Shown piece after piece: positions 33,438 to 42,840 of a stretch of DNA of 64,000 nt (positions are counted from its first letter, which is position 1; the number at the start of each line of letters is the position of its first letter). Origin of the DNA: Oligoflexus sp. (GTDB lineage Bacteria; Bdellovibrionota_B; Oligoflexia; Oligoflexales; Oligoflexaceae); contig NZ_DASTAT010000095.1 in NCBI RefSeq assembly GCF_035712445.1, positions 33,215-97,214 on the forward strand, in the 5' to 3' direction. A program made the translations under genes and the position numbers. Under the pieces are notes generated by a model. The model worked only from the letters and a program-made list of their open reading frames with translations, searched no databases and was not told the origin of the DNA.

Positions 33438-34988
33438 GTGGCGCAAGGACGCAAGGATCGGTCCCCCGAGCAATGGAGCTCGCGGATCGGAGTTGTTTTA
33501 GCAGTGGCAGGCTCCGCCGTCGGGCTCGGAAATTTTTTAAGGTTTCCGGGTCAGGCCGCTCAGAATGGTGGCGGGGCATTCATGATCCCCTATTTCATAT
33601 CCATCCTTCTGCTGGGCATCCCGCTCTGCTGGGCGGAATGGACGATGGGCCGCTACGGGGGATCCAAGGGCTTTAATTCCGCTCCGGGAATATTCCGGGT
33701 TATTTGGAAGAATTCGTTGGCCCCCTATGCCGGTGCGCTGGGCGTCATGATACCTCTTGTCATCTATATGTATTACGTGGTGATCGAGGCCTGGTGTCTG
33801 GGCTATGCCTACAACTATCTCTCGGGAGCCCTGATGATGGGTGCCAACCCCGAGGCCTACAGCAATTTTTTCAATCAGTTCGTAGGCGTGGAAAGCAATG
33901 GTTTCCTTTATGCCGGTGGGCACAGCCAGATCCTTGGGTTTATCGTTTTCACCTTCGTTCTCAACTTCGTTCTCGTATACCGCGGTGTGAGCAAGGGCAT
34001 TGAAACATTCTGCAAGATTGCCATTCCCGTGATGGCTGTCGCGGCCATTTGCGTTTTGATCCGGGTCCTGACACTGGGGACACCGGATCCCGGTCGACCG
34101 GAACAGTCTGTGCTGGGGGGCCTGGGTTTCATGTGGAACCCCAACTTCGAGACGCTCAAGGATCCCAAGACCTGGCTGGCGGCCGCGGGACAGGTGTTTT
34201 TCACGCTTTCTGTGGGATTCGGGGTTATTCTGAATTACGCGAGTTATCTGAAGCAGAACGATGATGTGGCCTTGAGCGGCCTTACGGCCAGCAGCATGAA
34301 TGAATTTTTTGAAGTCTGCCTGGGCGGTTTGATCACCCTTCCTGCAGCTTTCATCTTTCTCGGCGTCGCCGCGGGCGGCTTTGGGACGTTCTCGCTCGGC
34401 TTCAATGCGCTGCCGAATGTCTTTGCCCTGATGCCGGGCGGCCAGTTCTTTGGATTCCTTTGGTTCTTCATGCTTTTTCTGGCTGCCGTCACCAGCAGCC
34501 TTTCCATGCTGCAGCCTGTGATTGCTTTTTTGGAAGAGGGTTTCGGACTCAAGCGTCACGCCTCCGTTGCGATACTCGGTCTGATCACGGCCATCGGCTG
34601 CGGTTTTGTGGTGTTTTTTTCGGAAGGCCTTGTGGCTTTGGATATGTTTGATTTCTGGGTGGGTACGCTGCTCATCTTCGTCTTGGGGATGGTGCAGGTC
34701 TTTGTCTATGGCTGGGTTTTCGGAATCGAAAAGGGCGATGCTGAACTGCACAAAGGCTCGCATATTCGTGTCCCGCGGCTGATCCAGTATATCCTGAAGT
34801 ATGTGTCGCCTGTTTTCCTTGGCGTTATCTTCCTTGCCTTTTGCTATAACAACGTTCCGGGTTATATCGAAACCATTTCCCGGAACCCCGTGGCCCTATT
34901 GTCCGTGCTTTTTATCGGGCTGATTCTGGTCTTCGTTTGTCTTCTGGCTCATATAGCGAGCCGCCGCTGGAAGCAGGAAGGACGTTGA
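33438..34988 (+). CDS. Sodium-dependent (NSS/SNF family) transporter
   Basis: A 516-residue neurotransmitter:sodium symporter homologue with about 12 membrane helices. The first helix carries the family signature [24 protein letters not shown], which forms the sodium and substrate sites, followed by [16 protein letters not shown]. Such bacterial proteins import amino acids with sodium. The start is GTG four bases after the receiver gene. A 54-residue single-helix gene follows after one base, as in NSS transporters with a small MetS-type subunit. The specific amino acid cannot be read from sequence. Confidence 0.9.
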   Translation: MAQGRKDRSPEQWSSRIGVVLAVAGSAVGLGNFLRFPGQAAQNGGGAFMIPYFISILLLGIPLCWAEWTMGRYGGSKGFNSAPGIFRVIWKNSLAPYAGALGVMIPLVIYMYYVVIEAWCLGYAYNYLSGALMMGANPEAYSNFFNQFVGVESNGFLYAGGHSQILGFIVFTFVLNFVLVYRGVSKGIETFCKIAIPVMAVAAICVLIRVLTLGTPDPGRPEQSVLGGLGFMWNPNFETLKDPKTWLAAAGQVFFTLSVGFGVILNYASYLKQNDDVALSGLTASSMNEFFEVCLGGLITLPAAFIFLGVAAGGFGTFSLGFNALPNVFALMPGGQFFGFLWFFMLFLAAVTSSLSMLQPVIAFLEEGFGLKRHASVAILGLITAIGCGFVVFFSEGLVALDMFDFWVGTLLIFVLGMVQVFVYGWVFGIEKGDAELHKGSHIRVPRLIQYILKYVSPVFLGVIFLAFCYNNVPGYIETISRNPVALLSVLFIGLILVFVCLLAHIASRRWKQEGR

Positions 34989-34989
34989 T

Positions 34990-35154
34990 ATGACGACAAC
35001 AGGCTGGCTGATTATGCTGATATCCATCACCTCGGTCCTGGGGCTTCTGACGTTTTGCCTTTACCGCATTTTGTCTTTGCCCGCGATGGAGTCCGAGGAT
35101 CATATTCAAACCCAGCCGTTCATCGACACCCATGATACAGTGGATGCGGATTAA
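34990..35154 (+). CDS. Tiny single-helix protein, possible NSS transporter small subunit
   Basis: A 54-residue protein starting one base after the transporter stop. It has one membrane helix (about 5-28, GWLIMLISITSVLGLLTFC) and an acidic cytoplasmic tail. In other bacteria NSS amino-acid transporters such as MetP need a small MetS subunit of similar size and layout encoded directly downstream, so by position and topology this is likely the same kind of partner. Sequence alone does not prove homology. Its stop overlaps that of the convergent lectin gene (TTAA). Confidence 0.65.
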   Translation: MTTTGWLIMLISITSVLGLLTFCLYRILSLPAMESEDHIQTQPFIDTHDTVDAD

Positions 35155-35672
35155 GTCCCGGGATAGTAATCATCGAAGCGCCACAGCTGTTGGCGTTCGC
35201 CCGCACATTCCCGAACCTGAAGATTGGTTTGAAAGCGCCAGCCATGGTTGGGATTCATATCCACTTCCAGACAGCGGCCATCCACGACCGAGCGCACTCT
35301 TTGCCAGTCCGGCCCTACAGATTCCAGGAACCAGCGCTGATGAGGGGCGCCACGACAGGGTTGGAGCTGAACATTGACGAAAGCCGTCCACGGACGCGTG
35401 GCCGTTTGATCGACTTCCAGGCAACGGTTGAACATACGCAGAACAAAACTCAGCTTGCCGTTCACTTCACCGCGGGGCAGCACCTGGAGCTGCTGATGCT
35501 CCAGACCATTGCAGGCAAAGAGTTCGGCGTTGCTGAGATAGCGCCAGTCATTGGTCTGGGCGTGATAGATTTCGAGACAGCTTTGAATGTTCTGACCGCT
35601 CCTTAGGACGAAGGCGGAGGCATGGCTCGAGAAAAGAACAAACCCTAGAATGAATCCAATCTTTCTAAACAT
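35151..35672 (-). CDS. Secreted ricin-type beta-trefoil lectin-like protein
   Basis: A 173-residue protein with signal peptide (MFRKIGFILGFVLFSSHASA) and one beta-trefoil domain of the ricin B type. Three repeats are visible through CLEI/CLEV starts (SCLEIYHAQ, RCLEVDQTA, RCLEVDMNP) and QxW-type ends (EHQQLQV, PHQRWFL, RQQLWRF). It probably binds carbohydrate outside the cytoplasm. I start at the ATG at 35672, behind CGGGAG; the longer frame has no signal peptide start. The ribosome site is in a hairpin. Its stop overlaps the tiny gene next door. Confidence 0.78.
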   Translation of the reverse strand: MFRKIGFILGFVLFSSHASAFVLRSGQNIQSCLEIYHAQTNDWRYLSNAELFACNGLEHQQLQVLPRGEVNGKLSFVLRMFNRCLEVDQTATRPWTAFVNVQLQPCRGAPHQRWFLESVGPDWQRVRSVVDGRCLEVDMNPNHGWRFQTNLQVRECAGERQQLWRFDDYYPGT

Positions 35673-35677
35673 AAAAA

Positions 35678-35715
35678 CTCCCGTGTCTGGTTTCCTTGCT
35701 CGCTTAGCACGGGAG
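35678..35715 (-). promoter_or_regulatory. Candidate Shine-Dalgarno-sequestering hairpin before the trefoil lectin gene
   Basis: On the minus strand CTCCCGTG and CACGGGAG form a perfect 8-bp stem around a 22-base loop. The 3' arm contains the ribosome site GGGAG, then five T and the ATG. The five T could suggest a terminator-like structure, but its position directly at the start codon favours translational control or attenuation. Confidence 0.55.
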
Positions 35716-35802
35716 ACATGCGAAGACAAGATTTTAGCCAGCCCCTGAAAAAACCGGCTGTTTGTTTGAAAAACAAAGGTGAGGCAAGGTGCTTGCCCGC
35801 TC

Positions 35803-37101
35803 TTACTGAGCTTTCGTCAGAAGTTTTCTGGCAAGCTCCAGACCTTCATCGCGGGTTTGCCATTCGCCGAGCCGCCAGCGCCTTTTCAATTCCGCGAGCA
35901 GAAGACCCAGCTCAGGACCGGGCTTCGCACCGCATTGGGACATCAGCGCCTGGCCATCCACAGGGACCTTGGATCGCCGACGCGGTCCATGCCGGGCTTC
36001 GATACCTTCGACTTCATCGAGGATTTTTTTGTGTTCAGGATAGAGCGCGCGCCAGAGCGGAAGCAGAGTCTCCATGAAGGAAGCGCCCTGGGCCTCCCAG
36101 GCATCAATGTGATCCATGATGATGGCAGGGTCGTGACCGAGTTTATCCAAGGGAACAAAGAGAGAGAGCAGGACTCTTTGCTGAATATTGCGTGACAAAC
36201 GCAGAGTTTGCATGAGGTTTTCGATGGCGTTCGCATCTGAACCAAACCGAAGGCGCAGGAGTATCCCCAGACGGGCCGGTCCCCTCTCCTCTTTTCTGCT
36301 TATTTTCAGGGCATCCATGCGTTTCAGTTCGAGAGCTGGAATGGTCTGGAGGCCGAGCACGAGATTCAGAATTCCGGTGCTGGCCATCGCACTCAGGGGG
36401 TCCAGTATATAATCGCCCTGCAGGGTCTCCATAAGCTCGTGCGTGATCCGCTCCTGGCTTACGATAAGAAGGCCCTGCCCTTCGGCGCGACAGGCCTCCA
36501 GGGTCACCGCATCGGGCGTGAAGCCAAAGCGCGACCAGAAGCGGAAGAGGCGCAGGATCCTCAGATAATCTTCGCGTATTCTTTCCTGGGCCACGCCTAC
36601 AAAACGAAGCCGGCCGGCTTTCAGGTCCTCCTGGCCACCAAAGTAATCGTAGATCCGGCCGTCCGCGTCTTCGAACATGGCGTTGAAGGTAAAGTCCCGC
36701 CGCTCCGCGTCCTCCTCGAAACTGCTTCCAAACGCAACCGTGGCGCGCCTTCCATCGGTTGAGACATCGCGTCTCAGGCTCGTAACCTCCATGCCCTGTC
36801 CGGCGATTACGACGGTGATCGTTCCATGATCCATCCCGGTGGGCACGACCTTGATGCTTTTCTGTTTAAAAACTGTGCAGATTTCCTCGGGCAAGGCGGT
36901 GGTGGCGACATCATAATCCTTTGGATGAATCCCAAGCAGCCTGTCCCTTACGCAGCCGCCCGCGAGGCGGGCCTGATAACCAGCCTCCTCCAGTGTTTTG
37001 ATGACCCGCAGGGCCAGGATATGGCGGCCGTCTGGATCCTTCGATTCCTGAGCAGCCCCCTGCCCCGGGTTTTTCTGTTTATTTTTTGCGCTATCATCCA
37101 T
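35803..37101 (-). CDS. CCA tRNA nucleotidyltransferase / poly(A) polymerase family protein
   Basis: A 432-residue class II nucleotidyltransferase. The head domain has LAGGCVRDRLLG, the metal-binding DYDVAT, the LRRDVSTDGRRA segment and ERRDFTFNAM; RIREDYLRILRLFRFWSRFG begins the RNA-binding part. It adds CCA to tRNA 3' ends or poly(A) tails to RNA; the two activities are not safely separated by motif here. No HD domain is evident. I take the ATG at 37101 behind GGGAGGG; the upstream extension is unlike the family. It stands alone on this strand. Confidence 0.85.
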   Translation of the reverse strand: MDDSAKNKQKNPGQGAAQESKDPDGRHILALRVIKTLEEAGYQARLAGGCVRDRLLGIHPKDYDVATTALPEEICTVFKQKSIKVVPTGMDHGTITVVIAGQGMEVTSLRRDVSTDGRRATVAFGSSFEEDAERRDFTFNAMFEDADGRIYDYFGGQEDLKAGRLRFVGVAQERIREDYLRILRLFRFWSRFGFTPDAVTLEACRAEGQGLLIVSQERITHELMETLQGDYILDPLSAMASTGILNLVLGLQTIPALELKRMDALKISRKEERGPARLGILLRLRFGSDANAIENLMQTLRLSRNIQQRVLLSLFVPLDKLGHDPAIIMDHIDAWEAQGASFMETLLPLWRALYPEHKKILDEVEGIEARHGPRRRSKVPVDGQALMSQCGAKPGPELGLLLAELKRRWRLGEWQTRDEGLELARKLLTKAQ

Positions 37102-37697
37102 GCCGCTGGGCCCTCCCGTTCCTGTTTTTCGATTGTGCCCGGCCGAGCGGCCCCGAGGAAGGGACTTTTTGTGCAAAAATGCGTCAAAGCGAAGCCACAC
37201 CATTCATCAACACAACAATTTCAGTGTTACGTTATTAATTTTATTCAGCAACACCATTATTGTTTGCGTTGTTGAATACAGCGTAATCATAAATGCACGC
37301 ATTTTAATCAGACTGCAGGATTTTGGAAAATCCCCCCTTCCAGGCGATCAAAATACACCTGTATATTGGATGGATTTTAGATCGCGTATTACGCAATGAT
37401 TTCAGGTGGTTAACGAATAGAAGGGGGTTTAAAGATCACTCAGAACGGTTCAGGAGAGGGGGCTCCCAGGAAATCTGCACAAAAATAAAGCAGAGGTCAT
37501 CACAAGACAGGAATCTGCTCACAAAATAAACAGAAAAACCAAGAGACTTGAAAAAGAGGGGGACAGAACCATCATAAAGCGAAAAGGACGGAGGCAGGAG
37601 CAAAAAACTCCCCAGGACATCGCCAAGGGAGCCTTTTGCCTAAATTATAATCAGAAAAACATACAAAAACAGAGGAGGGAAGTGACCCAATCGGAAT
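37102..37697. other. About 600-base AT-rich intergenic region
   Basis: It lies between the CCA/poly(A) polymerase gene and the convergent-side end of the PLC-like gene. The part from 37200 to 37440 is clearly richer in AT than the genes around it. I find no supported coding frame, only a weak 5-bp hairpin near 37609. The promoter of the polymerase gene must be here. Confidence 0.4.
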
Positions 37698-38690
37698 TCA
37701 CCGCCCAGCCTGGTCGATGGAATCCGCCACGCACCCTAGTTCGGAGGTCACCGGGTTGCAATTCGCCGTCAGCTGATCCCGCAGCTTCACGTAATAGCCA
37801 TTCAAACTCTGCTTGGGCGCATCACCTTCGAAATCATCCAAAAGGATATTGGTGCCCGCATCAAGAGACTTCTGCAGACGGCTTTGGCAGTCGGCCGCGT
37901 TGTTTTCCGGAGAACAGACATTCACGGAAATCATGAAATTCTTCGCAAGGGCCGCATCATGGAAACTGCCGGGATCGGTCTTCGTCACTACGGCCCAGGG
38001 CTTATCCAGTGTGGACTCACTCGCCCGAGGCAGCATGACCCGGCCTCGTAGACTGTCATTATTCAAGTAGACCGCTGGCGTGCGATCATCGTTATCGAGC
38101 ATAAAGATAAAGCGCCCCCGCGCGGCATCCACCGTCGGCCAGCCATCCTTTTGAATGGCGGCCTGCAGCGTTTCATGCGCTCCCTGAAGGTCATCCGGCG
38201 TGATCAGTCGATCACCCAGTATCTCGCGAATCTCCTCATCCACGCGGTTGAAATCCGCGAACTTCGGTCCACCCGTACTGTCCTTCACCTCGATCCAGAC
38301 GAAGATGGTGACGTGCTGGGGATTACGGTCCGACCAGTTTTTCAGCTCGGTCAGGCAGTCTTTGAATCGCGAGCAGGTCGTTTTCGAATCCACTGCCGCA
38401 ATATGATAAACCTGCAGGTCGGAACCGGACGTCGGCCGGTGCACGTCCAGCTCAAAGGCGCGAATGCCACGCTTTTCCAGCTGCTCGGTCAGGGGCAGAT
38501 GGGTATACTTATGACTTTTGTGAAAAGCGATCAGGGGCTGCTGATGGTAACTGTTATGGGTGCCCTTGATTTGAATGTGATTCAATCGCAGATCGGAAGG
38601 GACCGCGGCCCATGAGACTGCGGGAGCCAATAGCAAAGCCGGTGTGAACCCAGAAAAAAGGCGCACGAAGATACGAGTGACTAACATCAT
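37698..38690 (-). CDS. Secreted PI-PLC X-domain-like phosphodiesterase
   Basis: A 330-residue exported protein with signal peptide (about 1-28) and a domain like calcium-dependent phosphoinositide-specific phospholipase C. Visible motifs are IKGTHNSYH with the first catalytic His and FELDVHR with acidic metal ligands, then WIEVKD and a late DDFEG. Such secreted bacterial proteins cleave inositol or glycerophospho lipids. I start at the first ATG (38690); an earlier TTG at 38708 is possible. Two Cys pairs in the C-terminal half (SVNVCSPE, ADCQSR, TANCNP, LGCVAD) fit disulfides. Confidence 0.78.
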   Translation of the reverse strand: MMLVTRIFVRLFSGFTPALLLAPAVSWAAVPSDLRLNHIQIKGTHNSYHQQPLIAFHKSHKYTHLPLTEQLEKRGIRAFELDVHRPTSGSDLQVYHIAAVDSKTTCSRFKDCLTELKNWSDRNPQHVTIFVWIEVKDSTGGPKFADFNRVDEEIREILGDRLITPDDLQGAHETLQAAIQKDGWPTVDAARGRFIFMLDNDDRTPAVYLNNDSLRGRVMLPRASESTLDKPWAVVTKTDPGSFHDAALAKNFMISVNVCSPENNAADCQSRLQKSLDAGTNILLDDFEGDAPKQSLNGYYVKLRDQLTANCNPVTSELGCVADSIDQAGR

Positions 38691-38924
38691 GGTTAGACTC
38701 TTTAACAAAGGGTTGATATTTCAGGTCAATTCTGAAGGTGACGTTAGGGAAAATCGGAAATATTGACAAGCGGCTTTGTGAAGATTTCCCGCAGAGCCCA
38801 TGAAGAAATCTTAATCCGGATCCTGGCCAATCCTGTGTAAGCCTGGACGATGGCTTGAATTTTCTATAGGATGCGAAGGCGTTAGGGTTCGGGATCGGTG
38901 TTTCAAGTCGGAGTGCGTAAGCTG

Positions 38925-40181
38925 ATGCTGGAAATGAAGTATGTAGCGACTATCCTTTTCGCCTGTGCCGTGATCCACACGTTCTGCACCAAAAAGATTC
39001 TGAGCCTCGCCCATCGTTATCCGGAAGGTTCCATGGCCGAAAATCTGCTTCACTTTCTGGGTGAAGTCGAAGTGGTGTTTGGCTTTTGGGCTGCGTTACT
39101 GGTCGCGGTCTGGTCCTTTCAATTCGGCACGAAAGAAGCCGCGCTCTATCTGGAAAGCATCAACTATACAGAGCCGGTCTTCGTCTTCGTCATCATGTGC
39201 ATGTCGGCCACGCGCCCCGTTCTTTATATGGCGGACAAAGCGATTACCGCTCTCTCGCGCCTTCTGCCATTGGCGCGCCCTTTGGCTCTTTATGTGGCCT
39301 GCCTGATCGTGGGCCCGCTCCTGGGATCCTTGATCACCGAACCGGCAGCCATGACCGTGACCGCGCTTCTGCTGCGTGATCAATTCTTCACGGATCAAAC
39401 CTCGATGCCCTTCAAGTATGCGACTCTGGGCCTGCTCTTCGTGAATATCTCGATCGGCGGGACTCTGACCCACTTCGCGGCCCCGCCGGTACTGATGGTG
39501 GCGGGCGCTTGGAACTGGGATACGCTTTTCATGCTACAAAATTTCGGTTGGCGTTCGGCATTGGCTGTGGTGCTGGGAACGGCCGCGACCGCGTTTTATT
39601 TCCGTAAGGACATACTGAATACTGATTCACGGACCAGCACGCTGGTCGCGCAAGTGCCCGCCTGGGTTATCTTCGTGCATATCTGGTTTCTTGCGCTCAC
39701 GGTCTTCACCTCGCATTATATGGCGTTTTTCGTGCCGCTTTTCCTTTTCTTTCTGGGCTGGTGCTCAGTCGCTCGTGAATATCAGGACGAACTGCGTTTG
39801 AAAGAAAGCCTTCTCGTGGGATTTTTCCTGGGTGGACTTGTGACCCTCGGAAAATTGCAGGAATGGTGGCTCCAGCCGCTTCTTTCCGGTCTTGGCGAAG
39901 CCCCGCTGTTCTGGGGCGCGCTGGCTCTAACGGCCGTGACGGATAACGCGGCGCTGACTTTTCTTGGAACCCTGGTTCCCAATCTCAGCGATGCTGCGAA
40001 GTATGCGCTGGTCGCCGGTGCCGTGGGTGGGGGCGGACTGACGGTTATCGCCAATGCCCCAAACCCCGCAGGCTATGGGCTTTTGCGGGATGCCTTCGGT
40101 AAGGACGGCATCAGTCCTTTGAACCTATTTCTGGCCGCGTTGCCTTATACCTTGCTGGCCGCCGCTCTTTTTCTTCTTTAG
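38925..40181 (+). CDS. Putative Na+/H+ antiporter
   Basis: A 418-residue membrane protein with about 11 helices, similar to the putative Na+/H+ antiporter group found mainly in proteobacteria. Recognisable stretches are LITEPAAMTVTALLLRD, GGTLTHFAAPPVLMVA and a C-terminal GGGLTVIANAPNPAGYGLL, which looks like the two inverted half-helices of the ion-transporter fold. It should exchange sodium for protons across the inner membrane. The start is uncertain: GTG 38898, ATG 38925 and ATG 38934 are in frame; I use 38925. The ArsC-like gene follows ten bases later. Confidence 0.8.
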   Translation: MLEMKYVATILFACAVIHTFCTKKILSLAHRYPEGSMAENLLHFLGEVEVVFGFWAALLVAVWSFQFGTKEAALYLESINYTEPVFVFVIMCMSATRPVLYMADKAITALSRLLPLARPLALYVACLIVGPLLGSLITEPAAMTVTALLLRDQFFTDQTSMPFKYATLGLLFVNISIGGTLTHFAAPPVLMVAGAWNWDTLFMLQNFGWRSALAVVLGTAATAFYFRKDILNTDSRTSTLVAQVPAWVIFVHIWFLALTVFTSHYMAFFVPLFLFFLGWCSVAREYQDELRLKESLLVGFFLGGLVTLGKLQEWWLQPLLSGLGEAPLFWGALALTAVTDNAALTFLGTLVPNLSDAAKYALVAGAVGGGGLTVIANAPNPAGYGLLRDAFGKDGISPLNLFLAALPYTLLAAALFLL

Positions 40182-40190
40182 GAGCTGTCC

Positions 40191-40526
40191 ATAAAGATCT
40201 ATCATAACCCACGTTGCAGCAAAAGCCGGGAAGCCCTGAGCCTGATCCAGAAGCAGGGGCTTGAACCGGAGGTCATTGAATATTTGAAGACGCCGCCGAG
40301 CGCTTCGGAGCTGAAGGATCTGCTGAAACTTTTAAAGCTCAGACCACGCGATATTTTGCGAACCAAAGACGCAGATTTGGAAGCGCTGGCCTTGAACCTG
40401 GACGATGACAAGGCCGTGATCCAGGCCCTGGTCCAGCATCCTGAGCTTATGGAGCGGCCCATCGTCGTGCAGGGATCCAAAGCCGTCCTTGCCCGTCCGC
40501 CTGAAAAGGTGCGTGAGCTGTTCTGA
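40191..40526 (+). CDS. ArsC/Spx-family arsenate reductase-like protein with apparent ATA start
   Basis: A protein of about 111 residues (KIYHNPRCSKSREAL at the start), with the thioredoxin-fold active Cys in NPRCSKS and later RPIVVQGSKAVLARPPE, as in ArsC of the glutaredoxin-coupled type. The frame has no ATG, GTG or TTG at the right place: the codon before Lys-Ile-Tyr is ATA at 40191, six bases after the ribosome site aggag. ArsC proteins begin almost exactly there, so ATA seems to be the start; a CTG at 40185 is too near the ribosome site. It is ten bases after the antiporter gene and probably cotranscribed. Arsenate reduction is likely but not certain. Confidence 0.75.
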   Translation: MKIYHNPRCSKSREALSLIQKQGLEPEVIEYLKTPPSASELKDLLKLLKLRPRDILRTKDADLEALALNLDDDKAVIQALVQHPELMERPIVVQGSKAVLARPPEKVRELF

Positions 40527-40645
40527 AAGGACATCCTAAAACGATCTGACCTGCAATAACTCTTAGCCTATTTTGTCTTCTTCGGTTGGGAAAACATGGG
40601 TTGGCGTGGTCGTTGAACCCCCTCTGCTTTCTGTAAAGGATACTT

Positions 40646-41032
40646 ATGCGTTATGCCTTGGTTCTATGCCTTGCGGGTCTTGGGTTGTCTTTCACACCCC
40701 GGGCATCCGCAGCCCCTTTTGGCTGCGAATCCGTTGGAGGCAGCGTGATTTTCAAAGACACGATGTACGGAGTCCTGACGGGATCCGTGCTTTCCGGCCT
40801 TTATCTTCTGTCGCAGGATAAGGACGATCGTGATGATACGGAACAAACCCTGTCGAGCGGTGCAGCTATTGGAGGGCTTTTGGGCTTTGGACTGGGGGTG
40901 ACGGAAATCGCTCTGCGTGAATGTCCCGGCACATCCAGGGCGGAAACCAAGGGCCTTCATACTTCACTGGCCGCTGTGCCCACGATGGATGGCAGTCTGG
41001 GTGCCGGATGGCGCCTTTCCTGGCGATTCTAA
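40646..41032 (+). CDS. Small exported protein with a glycine-rich hydrophobic segment
   Basis: A 128-residue protein with signal peptide (MRYALVLCLAGLGLSFTPRASAA), a middle with two hydrophobic Gly/Ser-rich stretches (MYGVLTGSVLSGLYLL and AAIGGLLGFGLGVTEIAL) split by an acidic linker DKDDRDDTEQ, and a C-terminus SLGAGWRLSWRF ending in Phe. This could be a small outer-membrane-associated protein with glycine-zipper helices. AAAGGA precedes the ATG. Family unknown. The stop overlaps that of the chemoreceptor gene (CTAA). Confidence 0.6.
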   Translation: MRYALVLCLAGLGLSFTPRASAAPFGCESVGGSVIFKDTMYGVLTGSVLSGLYLLSQDKDDRDDTEQTLSSGAAIGGLLGFGLGVTEIALRECPGTSRAETKGLHTSLAAVPTMDGSLGAGWRLSWRF

Positions 41033-42669
41033 GCGGCCTTGACGTCCGTTTCATGATCATCGTTTTCAAAGGATCCGTCCTGCTCGATCACAGCAGGTCG
41101 CGTTCCTTTTCGAGCGGCCTTGTCTCCGCGTAAAAGCTTAGTCATCTGAATCACCAGTCTTTCCAGTTCCTCGGACTGGGCACTCAGATCCTGGGCGCTG
41201 ACCGCGGAATGATGAGCAATCAACGCGCTTTTTTGCGTATCCCTATCAAGGTTCTGCATGACCTTCGAGATTTCGGTAACAGCGTTATCCTGTTCGCGGG
41301 AAGCGATCGAAATGGCGTCGACTTTAAGGTCGACATGATTCACATCCTGCGTGATTTCAGTCAGGACCGTTTCGAAAATACGGATGCTATGGATACAGGA
41401 ATCGAGCAGAGTCGCGGCCTTTTCAATCGTTTCGCCCACGCTTTCCCGGGTTTCTTTGATAATGCCGCTCACCCGCGAGGTGCTCTGACTCAGAAGCCCT
41501 GTGATTTCCTGAGCCGCGACACCACTCATGCGGGCAAGGTTCCCCACTTCTTCCGCCACGACCGCAAAACCCTGGCCATGCTCACCCGCCCGCGCAGCTT
41601 CCACCGATGCGTTGAACGACAGGAGCTTGGTCTGAAAGACGATATCATTGATAACATGCGTTTTTTCGTCGATTTGATTGATTATGCCATTGATTTCCGA
41701 AATGCCCTGATGGCTTTTCTCCACTTCGGAAAAAATGGATTCCTGGCTGCTTTTGACAACTTCAATCGACTTTAAAAGATCATAAAAAGCTTTCAGACCT
41801 CGTTCCGCGTGCTCACGGGCGACATGGGAATGGTGGCGGGAATCCAGAGCGCTTTCGCTGTTGGTCTTGATCATCGCACTGATTTCATTGACCGACGCGG
41901 CGGTCTCCTGAATCGCCGCCGACTGCCTTTGAACGGCATCCGAAAGCTCACCGGCTTTTACATGAATAGACCGCGAGGAATGGGCCACGGTATCGGAAAC
42001 CTGATGGATCAAACCAAAGAGCTTTTCCGTGCGGCGCGTCACCTGAAACGCGACTGCGGCTGTCATGCCTAAACCTATCAAAAGACCGCTCCAGAGCGCT
42101 GCGATGGACATAAGTCCACTGTAATAGGTTCGATCCTTGAGCTTTCGAATCGCCTGATTGGAATGGTCCCGCACCAGTTCTTTGAGCTTCAGGAAGTTTT
42201 CAACCTGAAACCTGCGGGCTTCAGCATATTGGTTGTAGTAAAAGGCGAGGGCACCTGGATCCTTATTCTGGACCATGGATGCGACCTGATTTTCCCGCTC
42301 GTCGAGCGTCGTGACATCGAACTCGGCCATGACTTTGTTTAATTCCTGAATCGCCTTGCTGTCCTGGGTAAGATCGCGCAGCTCGTCACTCAATCTAACG
42401 TAACGTGCGTCCGCCTCTTTCTTGCGGGTGAATTCACCAGCGCGGGTGGGGTCGAGCAGATAGCCGCGGAGCGCCTCGGACATCTCGACCATGGCCATCT
42501 CCTGCTGACTGGTAATTTCCACCATGCGCAGGGCGGCTTCAAGCTCGGGGTTTTCCTGCCGTGAAGCGTAGTAGGTTTGAATGGAAACCAAAATCGCACA
42601 CAGAATGGTCGGAACCAGTGACAGGAGCAGTCGGGCACGCATGGAAAGATTTTTCACGAAGTCGCCCAC
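41029..42669 (-). CDS. Methyl-accepting chemotaxis protein
   Basis: A 546-residue chemoreceptor. It has a first membrane helix (about 10-30), a periplasmic helical domain of the 4HB/CHASE3 type (about 32-190), a second membrane helix (about 192-215) and a long cytoplasmic coiled coil with the signalling tip FNASVEAARAGEHGQGFAVVAEEV. The receptor should bind a small ligand and control CheA. The end (KGTRPAVIEQDG and so on) lacks a clear CheR-tethering pentapeptide. The start is GTG at 42669 with a poor ribosome site; an ATG at 42642 is an alternative. No che genes are in the window. Confidence 0.92.
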   Translation of the reverse strand: MGDFVKNLSMRARLLLSLVPTILCAILVSIQTYYASRQENPELEAALRMVEITSQQEMAMVEMSEALRGYLLDPTRAGEFTRKKEADARYVRLSDELRDLTQDSKAIQELNKVMAEFDVTTLDERENQVASMVQNKDPGALAFYYNQYAEARRFQVENFLKLKELVRDHSNQAIRKLKDRTYYSGLMSIAALWSGLLIGLGMTAAVAFQVTRRTEKLFGLIHQVSDTVAHSSRSIHVKAGELSDAVQRQSAAIQETAASVNEISAMIKTNSESALDSRHHSHVAREHAERGLKAFYDLLKSIEVVKSSQESIFSEVEKSHQGISEINGIINQIDEKTHVINDIVFQTKLLSFNASVEAARAGEHGQGFAVVAEEVGNLARMSGVAAQEITGLLSQSTSRVSGIIKETRESVGETIEKAATLLDSCIHSIRIFETVLTEITQDVNHVDLKVDAISIASREQDNAVTEISKVMQNLDRDTQKSALIAHHSAVSAQDLSAQSEELERLVIQMTKLLRGDKAARKGTRPAVIEQDGSFENDDHETDVKAA

Positions 42670-42840
42670 TCAGAGGGTTGTTGCGTTCAATAATAAGAAT
42701 GTTCGGAAGGACTGCGGTAAACCTTAAGCGGATTTATACCTATATTTTAGATATGAATTCATGCTTTTACGGCGAATTATGCAGTTTGCCGCAGCAGAAT
42801 ACCGATAAGGGAAGGTCCGGTTTATTGATGGGAGAATCCG

